Virus record (IMG/VR): IMGVR_UViG_3300007522_000064
Coordinates: 1 to 23,656 of that record
DNA: 23,656 nt
Direction: 5' to 3' (one strand)
Origin: a virus
A program made the position numbers and the translations under genes. Below the pieces are notes generated by a model. That model worked only from the letters and a program-made list of their open reading frames with translations. It searched no databases and was not told where the DNA came from. Below, piece after piece: positions 1-7,421 of the stretch (the stretch's first letter is position 1; every line of letters begins with the position of its first letter).

Positions 1-4
1 CAAT

Positions 5-214
5 TTGCCCATTGAACAACAGAGTCTGGTATTCCGTCTGAAAAAACGTGCAGAGATCCGTAGACAAATTGCACACCGCAAGAGTGTTGCAGAAGGCAAG
101 ACTGATAGACTTGCTGATCTACTAGACGAAGCAGCCAAAGAGATTCTGATATTGCAGTCAACGTTGGCTGAAGCAACCAAGCATACCATTGGAAGGGACA
201 ACTTTCAACCATGA
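5..214 (+). CDS. Conserved small phage protein, 5' end uncertain
   Basis: The frame is open from the window edge. The first possible start inside is TTG at 5, so the gene may begin just upstream and be partial. The 69-residue product is basic at its N-terminus (LKKRAEIRRQIAHRKS) and predicted helical, with an acidic second half (ADLLDEAAKEI). The pattern resembles small proteins I have seen in many tailed phages, with no known function. It overlaps the next gene by four bases (ATGA at 211), which suggests translational coupling. No function is proposed. Confidence 0.7.
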   Translation: MPIEQQSLVFRLKKRAEIRRQIAHRKSVAEGKTDRLADLLDEAAKEILILQSTLAEATKHTIGRDNFQP

Positions 215-429
215 ACGAACGAATTAAACTACTTGCTGAGCAATGCCAACTCAAATCATACGGCATCAATGGCGAACTGCTTGATGTTGATTTTGATGAG
301 GAAAAGTTCGCCGAGTTGATTGTGGCGGAATGTCGTGATATGTTTGTAGTTGGTAGCGTTAGTTGGAATCTATTGAATGATAAATTAGAACATTTTGGAG
401 TTGAAGAACATGATCAAGCTGCAAGGTAA
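211..429 (+). CDS. Small phage protein, HFGVEE family
   Basis: A 72-residue protein starting MNERIKLLAEQC and carrying a KFAELIVAEC segment and an HFGVEE motif near the C-terminus. The 6338-6625 product has the same layout (MNKRIEELALQ, KFAVLLIEEC, HFGVEE), so the two are paralogues. The codons of the FGVEE motif contain GGAG, which lies nine bases before the ATG of the next gene and probably serves as its ribosome binding site. The start overlaps the previous stop. Function unknown; the family is common in tailed phages. Confidence 0.85.
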   Translation: MNERIKLLAEQCQLKSYGINGELLDVDFDEEKFAELIVAECRDMFVVGSVSWNLLNDKLEHFGVEEHDQAAR

Positions 430-1132
430 ATTGCCGCGAGAAGTATACGTTGCCTGTAGTGGCGGCGTAGACAGTATGGCGGCTGTTGACTTTCTAAGAC
501 GAAACCATGATGTGTTTGTGTTGCACTTTAACCACGGTACTACACACGGTCATAAGGCTCTAGAGTTTGTAGGCAACTATTGTGCAGACAACGACATTAA
601 ATTTTTAATGAACGGTCTATATCTAAGTCGCAAAAAGAACGCAGATGAAAGCCAAGAAGAATACTGGCGTTGGATTCGGTATGATTGGTTAGAACGTTGT
701 ACTGAGCGACAGGTTATTACAGCACATCATCTAGACGACTGTGTAGAAACTTGGGTGTGGAGCAGCATGCACGGACAAGCTAAGATTATCCCCTACAGTC
801 GTAACGATAGAATCCTGCGTCCGTTTCGCCTCACTCGCAAGCGTGATCTAAAACTTTGGGCAAGTCTAAACAATGTACCCTACATTGAGGATGACAGCAA
901 CACAGATGTATGCTACACTCGTAACTATATTAGACATGAGATGATGCCTCATGTATTGCGAGTAAACCCCGGTATTCATAAAACTATTGCAAAGAAAGTT
1001 AGAGACGATGAGCAAACCAATCGAACTCAGTCACTCGCAGTGGAACAACCTCTATCAACAACTTTGCCAAGACTATCCCCGCAGTGTAATGTTGATACGC
1101 AGTCGTATGCAAGCAAAGTTAGGATTTACTAA
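410..1132 (+). CDS. tilS: tRNA(Ile)-lysidine synthetase (TilS-like)
   Basis: TilS joins lysine to C34 of tRNA-Ile(CAU), changing both decoding and charging from Met to Ile. The PP-loop SGGVDS is at residues 17-22, an AHHLDDCVETW segment follows mid-protein, and a NYIRHEMMPH segment resembles the RN-IRHELLP region of TilS. At 240 residues it matches a catalytic-domain-only form; E. coli TilS is about 430. ATG 410 is preferred over TTG 395 because GGAG lies nine bases upstream. The gene overlaps the previous one by 20 bases. Its last 40 or so residues overlap the next gene in another frame and look unlike TilS, so a frameshift near 1000 is possible. Two CAU tRNAs in the array (13979, 18963) are candidate substrates. 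Confidence 0.88.
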   Translation: MIKLQGKLPREVYVACSGGVDSMAAVDFLRRNHDVFVLHFNHGTTHGHKALEFVGNYCADNDIKFLMNGLYLSRKKNADESQEEYWRWIRYDWLERCTERQVITAHHLDDCVETWVWSSMHGQAKIIPYSRNDRILRPFRLTRKRDLKLWASLNNVPYIEDDSNTDVCYTRNYIRHEMMPHVLRVNPGIHKTIAKKVRDDEQTNRTQSLAVEQPLSTTLPRLSPQCNVDTQSYASKVRIY

Positions 1133-1274
1133 TCGTGAATATAAAGACTGGGACGACAGCATAGGCAAACGTGGCGACCACAGTAAGAACTGCGTTATGC
1201 TGGACTTCTACAGTGAATCAAAACGTACATTCTTTATGATAAAATACAGCGATTGCATCCAAAAAAGAGGTTGA
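1008..1274 (+). CDS. Conserved phage hypothetical protein
   Basis: An 88-residue protein beginning MSKPIELSHSQWNNLYQQ and ending near FFMIKYSDCIQKRG. I recognise the general look (SQWNxLYQ, DYPRSVMLIRSRM, LGFTNRE) from tailed-phage hypotheticals but know no function. ATG 1008 is chosen over the longer frame from 987 because it begins the conserved-looking part. It overlaps the 3' end of tilS by 125 bases in a different frame, which is unusually long here, where overlaps are normally 1-20 bases. Confidence 0.75.
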   Translation: MSKPIELSHSQWNNLYQQLCQDYPRSVMLIRSRMQAKLGFTNREYKDWDDSIGKRGDHSKNCVMLDFYSESKRTFFMIKYSDCIQKRG

Positions 1275-1298
1275 CGTGCGTGTATAATATGCTATAAT
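1271..1298 (+). promoter_or_regulatory. Sigma70-type promoter upstream of 1328
   Basis: TTGACG at 1271-1276, a 16-base spacer and TATAAT at 1293-1298. A second TATAAT at 1283-1288 lies inside the spacer. It sits in the short gap before the 1328 gene. A doubled TATAAT of this kind is also found at 21443/21453. Confidence 0.85.
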
Positions 1299-1327
1299 AA
1301 CTATATAGAAACAAAAGAAATCTACAA

Positions 1328-1657
1328 ATGAAAGCACAAACACCAGCAGAAGGCATTCTTTTAATCAAAGATTGGGGTGCATCGAGGATGTATAAAGCTG
1401 TATGTGGCTGCGGCGATGACGATTGCACTCACACAATAGACATCGAAGCAGATGATTGCGCAGTGTCTGTCACGGTTTATACACGGACACGAACTAACTT
1501 TTGGTCTATGTCACGGTGGTCACATGTTTGGCAGTTGTTGACTAAAGGTCACGCTGATTTTGAAACTAGTATTGTGTTATCCGAGCAAGCAGCTCTTAAC
1601 TATGCCGAAACACTAAAGAAAGCAGTAAATGATGTCCAAAATTTCAAAAAGCCCTAA
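1328..1657 (+). CDS. Conserved phage hypothetical protein
   Basis: A 109-residue protein with an N-terminal cysteine cluster (CGCGDDDC) that could bind metal, followed by DIEADDCAVSVTVYTRTRTN and a WxxVWQLLTKG region. I recognise the middle part as conserved among tailed-phage hypotheticals, without known function. It is the first gene behind the promoter at 1271-1298 and overlaps the next gene by 29 bases. Confidence 0.85.
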   Translation: MKAQTPAEGILLIKDWGASRMYKAVCGCGDDDCTHTIDIEADDCAVSVTVYTRTRTNFWSMSRWSHVWQLLTKGHADFETSIVLSEQAALNYAETLKKAVNDVQNFKKP

Positions 1658-2192
1658 TCGTAACTCTTTCCAAAAAGAAAAGTTTCTCGAACGACGTGCC
1701 GAAGAGGGACGGACTCCGGACAATGATCCAGACACTCAATCCATGGTTGACTATTACGAAAGCTGGAATGTGTCTGCGGCCGAACAAGAAGCTGATCCTG
1801 AGTGGCAACGGAACAATATGGAATATGACATGCGCTCAACAGATTGGTTCCTTGCCAAGGCTCGTGCTAGAGAAGGTTATGCTCAAAATGTTTATGCAGC
1901 CATTTGTAATAATGACTTTCAAAAACTAGATGTTATTCTAATATTAAAAGAAGAGACTTGGGGAGCTTCGTGGCGCAGCGCCGGAGGTATTGTAGCCAAC
2001 ATGCGACAGGAAGGTGACTATATTAATTGGTACTGCTCGGGCATAGGCGATGGATTGGGCAACGGCGATGCTGACAGAACTAAAGGTTATGTACCTGAAG
2101 GATATGTTACTGACGAAATCAGATCGGATCTCCAACGTCTCGGCTGGGTATTGGTGCCTGGTGGAGATTGGGAAAACTTTGAAAAGGAATAG
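1629..2192 (+). CDS. Conserved phage hypothetical protein (YAQNVYAAICNN family)
   Basis: A 187-residue protein. The N-terminal 80 residues are polar; the rest carries a characteristic block (YAQNVYAAICNNDFQK, SWRSAGGIVANMRQEGDY, WYCSGIGDGLGNGD, GYVPEGYVTDEI) that I recognise from many tailed-phage hypotheticals. No catalytic motif is clear. Two ATGs in tandem (1629, 1632) could serve as start. It is likely co-transcribed with the preceding gene, and a possible terminator hairpin lies directly after it. Confidence 0.88.
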   Translation: MMSKISKSPNRNSFQKEKFLERRAEEGRTPDNDPDTQSMVDYYESWNVSAAEQEADPEWQRNNMEYDMRSTDWFLAKARAREGYAQNVYAAICNNDFQKLDVILILKEETWGASWRSAGGIVANMRQEGDYINWYCSGIGDGLGNGDADRTKGYVPEGYVTDEIRSDLQRLGWVLVPGGDWENFEKE

Positions 2193-2207
2193 GGTCAGAC
2201 CCTTTTC
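2181..2207 (+). terminator. Possible intrinsic terminator after the 1629 gene
   Basis: GAAAAGG (2181-2187) can pair with CCTTTTC (2201-2207), and inside it AGGGT/ACCCT forms a hairpin with a three-base loop, followed by a pyrimidine-rich stretch. The T-run is short and merges with the -35 box of the next promoter, so termination may be weak. Confidence 0.5.
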
Positions 2208-2209
2208 TC

Positions 2210-2238
2210 TTGACAAACGTTCGCATTTAGCTTATAAT
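2210..2238 (+). promoter_or_regulatory. Sigma70-type promoter upstream of 2269
   Basis: TTGACA at 2210-2215, a 17-base spacer and TATAAT at 2233-2238, 31 bases before the ATG of the 2269 gene. Confidence 0.9.
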
Positions 2239-2268
2239 ATACTATAGGAAGCAACAAGCGAGTTTAAA

Positions 2269-2610
2269 ATGTCATCTAAATATTATCATAATTGGAATCT
2301 ACGCAACAGCAGTCTTGCTCAGACTCTTGAACACTATCTGATGCGTGGATATCAGCCTGGCGGCTTTACTACAGCAGTACTTGCTGGGGACTTATTTGGT
2401 GCAGTTGGACAAGCTGATCATTGGAACAAGCCTGCTATTGGAGAAATTGCAGCAGTAGTTGTTAATACTTGTCCTAGTGCTGCAATGGGTAGTTATGCTG
2501 CTGTTGAAGACTGGTGTGCTAACAAAGACCAGCGTCGAAGCAAATATGTAACTTGGAAATTGTTACATGATCCAATAACACAATCGTACGATGAAGAAGT
2601 ACCGTATTAA
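2269..2610 (+). CDS. Conserved phage hypothetical protein (GYQPGGFTTAVL family)
   Basis: A 113-residue protein with a central block LEHYLMRGYQPGGF, AVLAGDLFGAVGQADHWN and a later WCANKDQRRSKY segment. The pattern is familiar from tailed-phage hypotheticals: a mostly helical small protein without catalytic motifs. It is the first gene behind the promoter at 2210-2238. Six further small genes follow closely on the same strand, so it probably heads an operon ending before 3983. Confidence 0.85.
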   Translation: MSSKYYHNWNLRNSSLAQTLEHYLMRGYQPGGFTTAVLAGDLFGAVGQADHWNKPAIGEIAAVVVNTCPSAAMGSYAAVEDWCANKDQRRSKYVTWKLLHDPITQSYDEEVPY

Positions 2611-2619
2611 AAGGAATAG

Positions 2620-2874
2620 ATGATGACTACATATAAAACAACTATTTTGCAAGTTTCGATACATCTTGAGGATGCAAATCCAATTTTTGGAGAAGGCAAC
2701 ACCTATGTTAGTATAAATGATGAATCAGGCGGACCGTTCCTTACTATTGAGCAACAAGACGACAGTAATAAACCCGGAAAAGTTCAAATGGACTATGAAG
2801 AATTTATGGCAGTTGCAGAAGCAGCCAAAATGCTGATGCATCAAATGTACATTGAGAAGGCAGCACAAGAATGA
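2620..2874 (+). CDS. Small hypothetical protein
   Basis: An 84-residue acidic protein: a predicted beta-rich N-terminal half (TILQVSIHLEDANPIFGEGN) and a helical C-terminal half (YEEFMAVAEAAKMLMHQMY). Tandem ATGs at 2620 and 2623 follow AAAGGAATAG, a good ribosome binding site. It overlaps the next start by four bases (ATGA). No family recognised. Confidence 0.75.
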   Translation: MMTTYKTTILQVSIHLEDANPIFGEGNTYVSINDESGGPFLTIEQQDDSNKPGKVQMDYEEFMAVAEAAKMLMHQMYIEKAAQE

Positions 2875-3086
2875 AACAAATTGATAAAGCGTATCAATAC
2901 AAAGTAACTCGAGAGTATAACAAGTCCGAATTTGACAGCCATATAGGAAGCAAGCTACTAACATGGCTTGCTAATAAAGACTATGATTTTGAATTTGAAA
3001 TTACATATCCAAGAGGCCAACATCTTGATGCTAACTATTACTTCAAAGATAGTAAACAAGCATTCCACTTCGAGTTAACAGTATGA
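2871..3086 (+). CDS. Small hypothetical protein
   Basis: A 71-residue protein rich in aromatic and charged residues, ending in a YYFKDSKQAFHFELTV segment. The 3752 product has a loosely similar arrangement (YEHTFHFELEEQALTF), so the two may be distant relatives; this is weak. It overlaps both neighbours by four bases, indicating coupled translation. Function unknown. Confidence 0.75.
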   Translation: MKQIDKAYQYKVTREYNKSEFDSHIGSKLLTWLANKDYDFEFEITYPRGQHLDANYYFKDSKQAFHFELTV

Positions 3087-3502
3087 ACATTCAACATTAT
3101 CCATTATTTGACACAAAGAAAGTAATCAAACACTACCAAGAGAAGGACCAAGTCCCTATCACGTATATCTGTACAACTGACCTTAACGCTAGCGATCGCC
3201 CTGTTGATATTTTCTATAGGCAAACTCCTCATCCTGAGTTTGGCAACCGTTATTTTGGGATGTTCATTAATTTTAACCATGGCGGTGTAATGATTTGCGC
3301 TGCAGACCAAGTTGAAGGTTTAGAGTTTGGTATGATTGACGTAGATGGTAAATACTACTACAGTCAATCACATCATGATTACAAGGTAGTAGGTGAGAAA
3401 ATGATTGACGGTGGCCGTGAGTACATTCGTACTAGCGGTTCAGTAGACGTATTTAAGATCCAAGATGGCAAATTTGTAAAACACGAATATGCCCCAGAGT
3501 AA
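3083..3502 (+). CDS. Hypothetical phage protein
   Basis: A 139-residue protein with predicted beta strands and no transmembrane segment. Visible blocks are PITYICTTDLNASDRPVDIF, GNRYFGMFINF and GMIDVDGKYYYSQSHHDY. I do not recognise the function. The start overlaps the preceding stop by four bases. Confidence 0.8.
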   Translation: MNIQHYPLFDTKKVIKHYQEKDQVPITYICTTDLNASDRPVDIFYRQTPHPEFGNRYFGMFINFNHGGVMICAADQVEGLEFGMIDVDGKYYYSQSHHDYKVVGEKMIDGGREYIRTSGSVDVFKIQDGKFVKHEYAPE

Positions 3503-3527
3503 ATGATTTTACCATAAGGAGAATAGA

Positions 3528-3752
3528 ATGTCAAATCATAAAAGATCCGCACAAGTAAGTTTCGACGATTCCCTAACTAAAGATGATTACGGATTAATTG
3601 TTAGTAAAGACGGTGAACTAAAGGGAATTTTTATTCCAGATGGCGCAGATGATGCAGATGAAATTCCAGAAAGCATTGTAGCATTATGCAGTCGATATTT
3701 CAATATTAATCCTAATGCTAAAGAACACGAAGATCAACCAAGGCTTCACTAA
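3528..3752 (+). CDS. Small acidic hypothetical protein
   Basis: A 74-residue protein with an acidic middle (IPDGADDADEIPESI). The start follows AAGGAG, a strong ribosome binding site. The stop overlaps the next ATG by one base. No family or motif recognised. Confidence 0.75.
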   Translation: MSNHKRSAQVSFDDSLTKDDYGLIVSKDGELKGIFIPDGADDADEIPESIVALCSRYFNINPNAKEHEDQPRLH

Positions 3753-3979
3753 TGACCCCGCAAGAACAATCCGATCATAAGAACAGCTGGAAGCCGGGCT
3801 TTATTGTCCGGCTTCACAGCGATCTAGATGTACAAGGTAAAACTTGGTGCAAACGTAATGTAGAACGCCATCAATGGAGTTTTACAACCTACACAGATGT
3901 ATATGAGCATACATTTCATTTCGAACTAGAAGAACAAGCTCTTACATTTGCACAACAATTTCCAAACTACGTTAATTAA
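3752..3979 (+). CDS. Small hypothetical protein
   Basis: A 75-residue protein rich in aromatic residues (WKPGF, HQWSFTTYTDVYEHTF) ending in a helix (EEQALTFAQQFPNYVN). It starts within the stop of the previous gene (TAATG) and is the last gene before the promoter at 3983, so it probably ends the operon. No function recognised. Confidence 0.75.
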   Translation: MTPQEQSDHKNSWKPGFIVRLHSDLDVQGKTWCKRNVERHQWSFTTYTDVYEHTFHFELEEQALTFAQQFPNYVN

Positions 3980-3982
3980 TAG

Positions 3983-4011
3983 TTGACACATTAGAAAATA
4001 TCTGTTATAAT
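3983..4011 (+). promoter_or_regulatory. Sigma70-type promoter upstream of 4044
   Basis: TTGACA at 3983-3988, a 17-base spacer and TATAAT at 4006-4011, followed by a 32-base A/T-rich leader with AAGGAG before the ATG at 4044. Confidence 0.9.
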
Positions 4012-4043
4012 TAAGTTAATATTATATTAATAAGGAGCTTAAA

Positions 4044-4475
4044 ATGAAAATTGGATTAAGTTACAGTCGTTGTATTCGCGACATTGTTGATGGTAAGGTA
4101 GCATTACGAGATGTGCTGGTAATTGTTGCTCGCACAGATTTTGATCCGCGTAACGACGAGCAGTGGCTTGGTATTTGGGAAGGATATGGCGGCGGTCAAA
4201 CGTTTGGTAGTCCGTACAGCAATCCCGAATGGATAGATTACCTTGTTGAAGATGAGCAGAAGTTCCGTGACGTTACACTAGAGTTATACAACTCAGGCAA
4301 ACTGCACCAACCGCGACAGTTTGGTGCTTGCGCCACTTACCGCTTGAACTATTACTGGCTAGACTGTGTAGTTCCGCAAAATGAGATGACACCTGCACAA
4401 CAAAAAGCGTGGGACAACTATCAGCTTATTACCGGGCTGACAAAAACGCCTGTAGCATTTAACAACAATTTCTAA
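4044..4475 (+). CDS. Conserved phage hypothetical protein (GLSYSRCIRDIVDG family)
   Basis: A 143-residue protein with the N-terminal signature GLSYSRCIRDIVDG, a VARTDFDPRNDEQW segment and a KLHQPRQFGA motif. I recognise this family as widespread in tailed phages without known function. It leads the operon driven from 3983-4011, and the next ATG overlaps its stop by one base. Confidence 0.88.
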   Translation: MKIGLSYSRCIRDIVDGKVALRDVLVIVARTDFDPRNDEQWLGIWEGYGGGQTFGSPYSNPEWIDYLVEDEQKFRDVTLELYNSGKLHQPRQFGACATYRLNYYWLDCVVPQNEMTPAQQKAWDNYQLITGLTKTPVAFNNNF

Positions 4476-4918
4476 TGACATTAATCAACGCAAAAACGGA
4501 TCACTACTTGAACTTTATCAAGGATGATCCAGTGCGTCCGCACTTGCAAATGGTGTGGCGTATTAGCAACGGTCGTGAAGTGTATGCTCTTGAAGATGAA
4601 GAAGGCGAACTACGAGCAATGATTTGTGTTGCGTATACGAAAGAAGTGCCCAAGGACGAAGGTGAGTTAGATCGGTTGAGTTGTGACGACGGTTACATTG
4701 CAGTCTTCTACACGGTGTGGAGTTATGCCAAAGGTGCAGGACGTGATATGGTGCTAACTGTAGCCAAGCATATCAAAGAAACTAAGCCAGTTAAGCGTTA
4801 TGTAACACTAAGCCCGCAAACTGAAATGGCTCGTAAGTTCCATTTAGCAAACGGTGCAACAGTACTACAAGTTAACTCAATGTCAGTAAACTATGAATAT
4901 GCTATGGAGTTACTATGA
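4475..4918 (+). CDS. GNAT-like acetyltransferase fold protein
   Basis: A 147-residue protein whose C-terminal half has the order expected of a GNAT fold: FYTVWSYAKGAGRDMVLTV (compare the acyl-CoA-binding loop), then VTLSPQTEMARKFHLANGA (the late strand and helix). Substrate unknown. GNAT proteins move acetyl groups from acetyl-CoA, but the acyl-CoA loop here is not a textbook match, so catalysis is uncertain. It is coupled to both neighbours by 1- and 4-base overlaps. Confidence 0.7.
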   Translation: MTLINAKTDHYLNFIKDDPVRPHLQMVWRISNGREVYALEDEEGELRAMICVAYTKEVPKDEGELDRLSCDDGYIAVFYTVWSYAKGAGRDMVLTVAKHIKETKPVKRYVTLSPQTEMARKFHLANGATVLQVNSMSVNYEYAMELL

Positions 4919-5166
4919 CATTACCTTATGAACGCTATCATGCTGTAACACGAACTGAGCAGTTCTTAAAAGAACTGTGCGATCCTAAGAAAACGCCCCG
5001 TGTACCTAAAGATATAAGACAGCAAGCATACCATTGCTTACATCACTATCCTAGCAAGCAGAATATGGACGTTGCAGCAACATTGTCGCCCACTGTGTTT
5101 GAAACAAACGATCCTATAGATAAATTAACATTACTAATTTTAGATTACGAAGAAGGTAGAAAATGA
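4915..5166 (+). CDS. BPSL0761 family protein
   Basis: An 83-residue protein. The N-terminal half (PYERYHAVTRTEQFLKEL, DPKKTPRVPKDIRQQA, LHHYPS) fits the BPSL0761 family, small proteins of unknown function common in proteobacteria and in some phages. Predicted mostly helical. The start overlaps the previous stop (ATGA) and the stop overlaps the next ATG. Confidence 0.8.
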   Translation: MTLPYERYHAVTRTEQFLKELCDPKKTPRVPKDIRQQAYHCLHHYPSKQNMDVAATLSPTVFETNDPIDKLTLLILDYEEGRK

Positions 5167-5660
5167 TTACACTTAAAGAATGGATGGAAATAGTTGATTA
5201 CCGGATCACTGAAGGCAGTATCTATAATCTCTACAGTCCTAATGCATATGCACTCAGCTCCTGGAATGGCGAGCATGATGGTTACAGTATGGAAATCATC
5301 TTTGATAATAAAACACACGTTGTATACTGTGTAGAAGCCTGCGACTTTAAGAATAACCGTGCGTATCGTGTGGTCAATCCTGAATACACAGGAGTTGATA
5401 AATTCGCGCAGGCGTGGGATGGTACTAACTGGATTGACCTAGATGTTGATGATGACTTTATCCAAAAGGCGTTAGCTATCAAGGCTGGTGAAGATTACGA
5501 CACTCGTGTTATTGTTCCAATTGAAATTCCTGATGCAGATCTGTTAGTCTACATGAAAATTGCACACGAACGTGATATTACATTTAACGAACTTGTAGAG
5601 ACTGCACTTAGGGAAGCAATTGAAAAATATTGTATAAACGATATGCCTGCACCTAGTTGA
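5163..5660 (+). CDS. Conserved phage hypothetical protein with RHH-like C-terminus
   Basis: A 165-residue protein. The N-terminal part (LKEWMEIVDYRITEGS, SWNGEHDGYSMEIIFD) is a block I recognise from tailed-phage hypotheticals. The C-terminal part, after DDDFIQKALAIKAGEDYDT, is a strand followed by two helices (DADLLVYMKIAHERDITF, NELVETALREAIEKY), which resembles a ribbon-helix-helix or small accessory DNA-binding fold. That reading is inference. Last gene of the 4044 operon before a 115-base gap. Confidence 0.8.
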   Translation: MITLKEWMEIVDYRITEGSIYNLYSPNAYALSSWNGEHDGYSMEIIFDNKTHVVYCVEACDFKNNRAYRVVNPEYTGVDKFAQAWDGTNWIDLDVDDDFIQKALAIKAGEDYDTRVIVPIEIPDADLLVYMKIAHERDITFNELVETALREAIEKYCINDMPAPS

Positions 5661-5746
5661 GATGAAGTAATGCAACAGAAGGTTACGAAAACGAAGGGTA
5701 CAGCGAAAACACTGGATGGAACCCTAATATTGTATTAGAAGTTTAA
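5661..5746 (+). pseudogene. Possible remnant of a small gene
   Basis: In this 115-base gap one frame reads EGYENEGYSENTGWNPNIVLEV to a TAA at about 5744. Its composition looks like coding sequence, but the frame has a TGA at 5663-5665 and no start. ATG 5662 (MK, stop) and ATG 5670 lie in other frames. It may be the tail of a gene that lost its start, or chance. Confidence 0.25.
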
Positions 5747-5775
5747 TAAGAACATAAAAGAAGGAAAAGATTAAT

Positions 5776-6354
5776 ATGCCAGATAATATCAAGTTTAATT
5801 TAAAGCAAAGTCCACTAACCTATGTAGGGGAATTTGATCAAGCAATTCGCGGCGCACTGACTGATGTATATTCAGCAGACCAAGTGTCAACAGATAAGTT
5901 TATTGCGAATTTTAATAACAGGTACAACACACATTGTGACCAATCAGACGCAGCCCGAGCATCGAGGGCTAATAGCGGGCGGCCACCAGGAATGCCGCCA
6001 CTGAAAAACGGGCGCTGTATTGTAGCAACTGAATTGGCCAAACAACGACTGTGGACAAAAACAGAATACGCTGATCTAGAACGCTGGGGTACAGAAGTAT
6101 TAGACGACACTTGGTACGGTCGTGCATTCCATCGCGGATACCCTGTGGTGGCGCAACATACATTTGTACCAGCAGTTAAAAAATCCAGCTCATTACGTGC
6201 CCGGTACTTTAAGTGGACATTTGAAAATGCCATTAGTCTTATGCGTGGTAAATCATTCTCTATTCTTAGCGTACCTGGTTCTGTTTTTTGGATTAGTGTC
6301 ATGTTTATAGTTGGTGTGTTTATAAGGCAGAACAGGCATGAACAAACGAATTGA
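5776..6354 (+). CDS. Hypothetical protein with C-terminal membrane segment
   Basis: A 192-residue protein. Residues 1-150 are polar and partly basic, with a SRANSGRPPGMPPLKNGR stretch. Near the C-terminus ILSVPGSVFWISVMFIVGVF is a likely transmembrane helix followed by a short basic tail. I do not recognise the family. A good ribosome binding site (AGAAGGAAAAG) lies before the ATG. The 3' end overlaps the next gene by 17 bases. Confidence 0.7.
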   Translation: MPDNIKFNLKQSPLTYVGEFDQAIRGALTDVYSADQVSTDKFIANFNNRYNTHCDQSDAARASRANSGRPPGMPPLKNGRCIVATELAKQRLWTKTEYADLERWGTEVLDDTWYGRAFHRGYPVVAQHTFVPAVKKSSSLRARYFKWTFENAISLMRGKSFSILSVPGSVFWISVMFIVGVFIRQNRHEQTN

Positions 6355-6625
6355 AGAACTTGCTCTACAGGCGGGGTACAAACCGTTACATGGGTTTGAT
6401 TTTGCGAATACGTTAGAAGAAACCTATTTGAAAAAGTTTGCAGTGTTGCTCATTGAAGAATGTGCCGAACTCAACAGGAAACAAAGTTACAACATAATGG
6501 GTGTGTTGGTGGATATGGCAGAACCCAACGCAGAGTTTGACCGGGTGTGCTTGAACACAGTGAACCATGTGCAAGCATACTTGAGCGGCGACGCCTTGAA
6601 ACAACATTTTGGAGTTGAAGAATGA
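6338..6625 (+). CDS. Small phage protein, HFGVEE family (paralogue)
   Basis: A 95-residue paralogue of the 211-429 product: same start (MNKRIEELALQAG), a KFAVLLIEECAEL block and a C-terminal HFGVEE. In both copies the bases TTTTGGAGTTGAAGAA encode FGVEE and place GGAG before the next ATG. The start lies inside the previous gene; the end overlaps the 6622 gene by four bases. Function unknown. Confidence 0.85.
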   Translation: MNKRIEELALQAGYKPLHGFDFANTLEETYLKKFAVLLIEECAELNRKQSYNIMGVLVDMAEPNAEFDRVCLNTVNHVQAYLSGDALKQHFGVEE

Positions 6626-6771
6626 GAAATCTAGCAATTGCTGAAATTTTAAAATTGATGCAACTCCTGCCCATCCATTACGACATTAAGCCGTGGGATC
6701 AATGGAGTAACCGAGACTTGTTAGAGTTTTACGGTAATTTGAGAATTGATGTGGAAACAGAGGAATATTGA
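6622..6771 (+). CDS. Small phage protein (LLEFYGNLRID family)
   Basis: A 49-residue protein starting MRNLAIAEILKLMQ and ending RDLLEFYGNLRIDVETEEY. The start overlaps the previous stop (ATGA), with GGAG in the upstream FGVEE codons as ribosome binding site. A broken second copy of the C-terminal part lies at 7418-7561, on the other side of the 6774 gene. Function unknown. Confidence 0.75.
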   Translation: MRNLAIAEILKLMQLLPIHYDIKPWDQWSNRDLLEFYGNLRIDVETEEY

Positions 6772-6773
6772 TT

Positions 6774-7421
6774 ATGGCAACCAAAAAGCAAAAAGAAGAA
6801 CTGATGCAAACGCTCAAGTTCACACCACGCACATACACATTGATGCTGTCCGGATACGGCGGCGAGATTGTTTTAGGAAGTGTGCCCCGTGAACAATATC
6901 AGTACTTTGTTGACAACGACATTGACATTGAAGAATTTGCGTGCGGCGGCGATGACCAAGCAGAAGTTCCAGAAGAAATGCAACCGTTCGAACCTGGCAG
7001 CTGGCACGAGTGTGATGATGTTGCACACGAATCTGGATGTGAGCTAAGTGAGCACAACTACATTACTGTAACTGATGAAGTTGGTAAACAGCACTGGCAG
7101 TCTAACTTAGGCTATGCAACACTGGAAGAAGCCGGAGTTTCATTTGACGAGTCAGACGAGTACTTGTGCGAGGACCGCGAGGACAGAGAAAATACAGTGG
7201 GCTTTGTTGGCCAAAGTACTGAGAAGGGTTGCTTCTTTGAAGGCAATTTAGAACTCACTGCACCGTTTGATCCTGCAAAACTTGCAATCAGTTACATCGA
7301 TATCGAAGGCTGGAGTTTGATCGGTGGTGTTACATATGATGGTATTGATATTGAAGGACATGATGGATACGACACTAGTGGCAAAGGTTCAGAGTTTAAA
7401 TTTTACGACACTGACAAATGA
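6774..7421 (+). CDS. Conserved phage hypothetical protein
   Basis: A 215-residue acidic protein. The blocks TLKFTPRTYTLMLSGYGGEI, EFACGGDDQAEVPEEM, WHECDDVAHESG and VGFVGQSTEKGCFFEGNL are recognisable from tailed-phage hypotheticals; predicted beta-rich. ATG 6774 is chosen over TTG 6768 because AGAGGAAT lies upstream at a suitable distance. It sits between an intact (6622) and a broken (7418) copy of the same small gene. Function unknown. Confidence 0.85.
   Translation: MATKKQKEELMQTLKFTPRTYTLMLSGYGGEIVLGSVPREQYQYFVDNDIDIEEFACGGDDQAEVPEEMQPFEPGSWHECDDVAHESGCELSEHNYITVTDEVGKQHWQSNLGYATLEEAGVSFDESDEYLCEDREDRENTVGFVGQSTEKGCFFEGNLELTAPFDPAKLAISYIDIEGWSLIGGVTYDGIDIEGHDGYDTSGKGSEFKFYDTDK

Noticed and set aside
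5838-6302. Long open frame on the minus strand (154 codons)
   Set aside because: It is antisense to the 5776-6354 gene, has no ribosome site, and the window is otherwise almost all plus strand.
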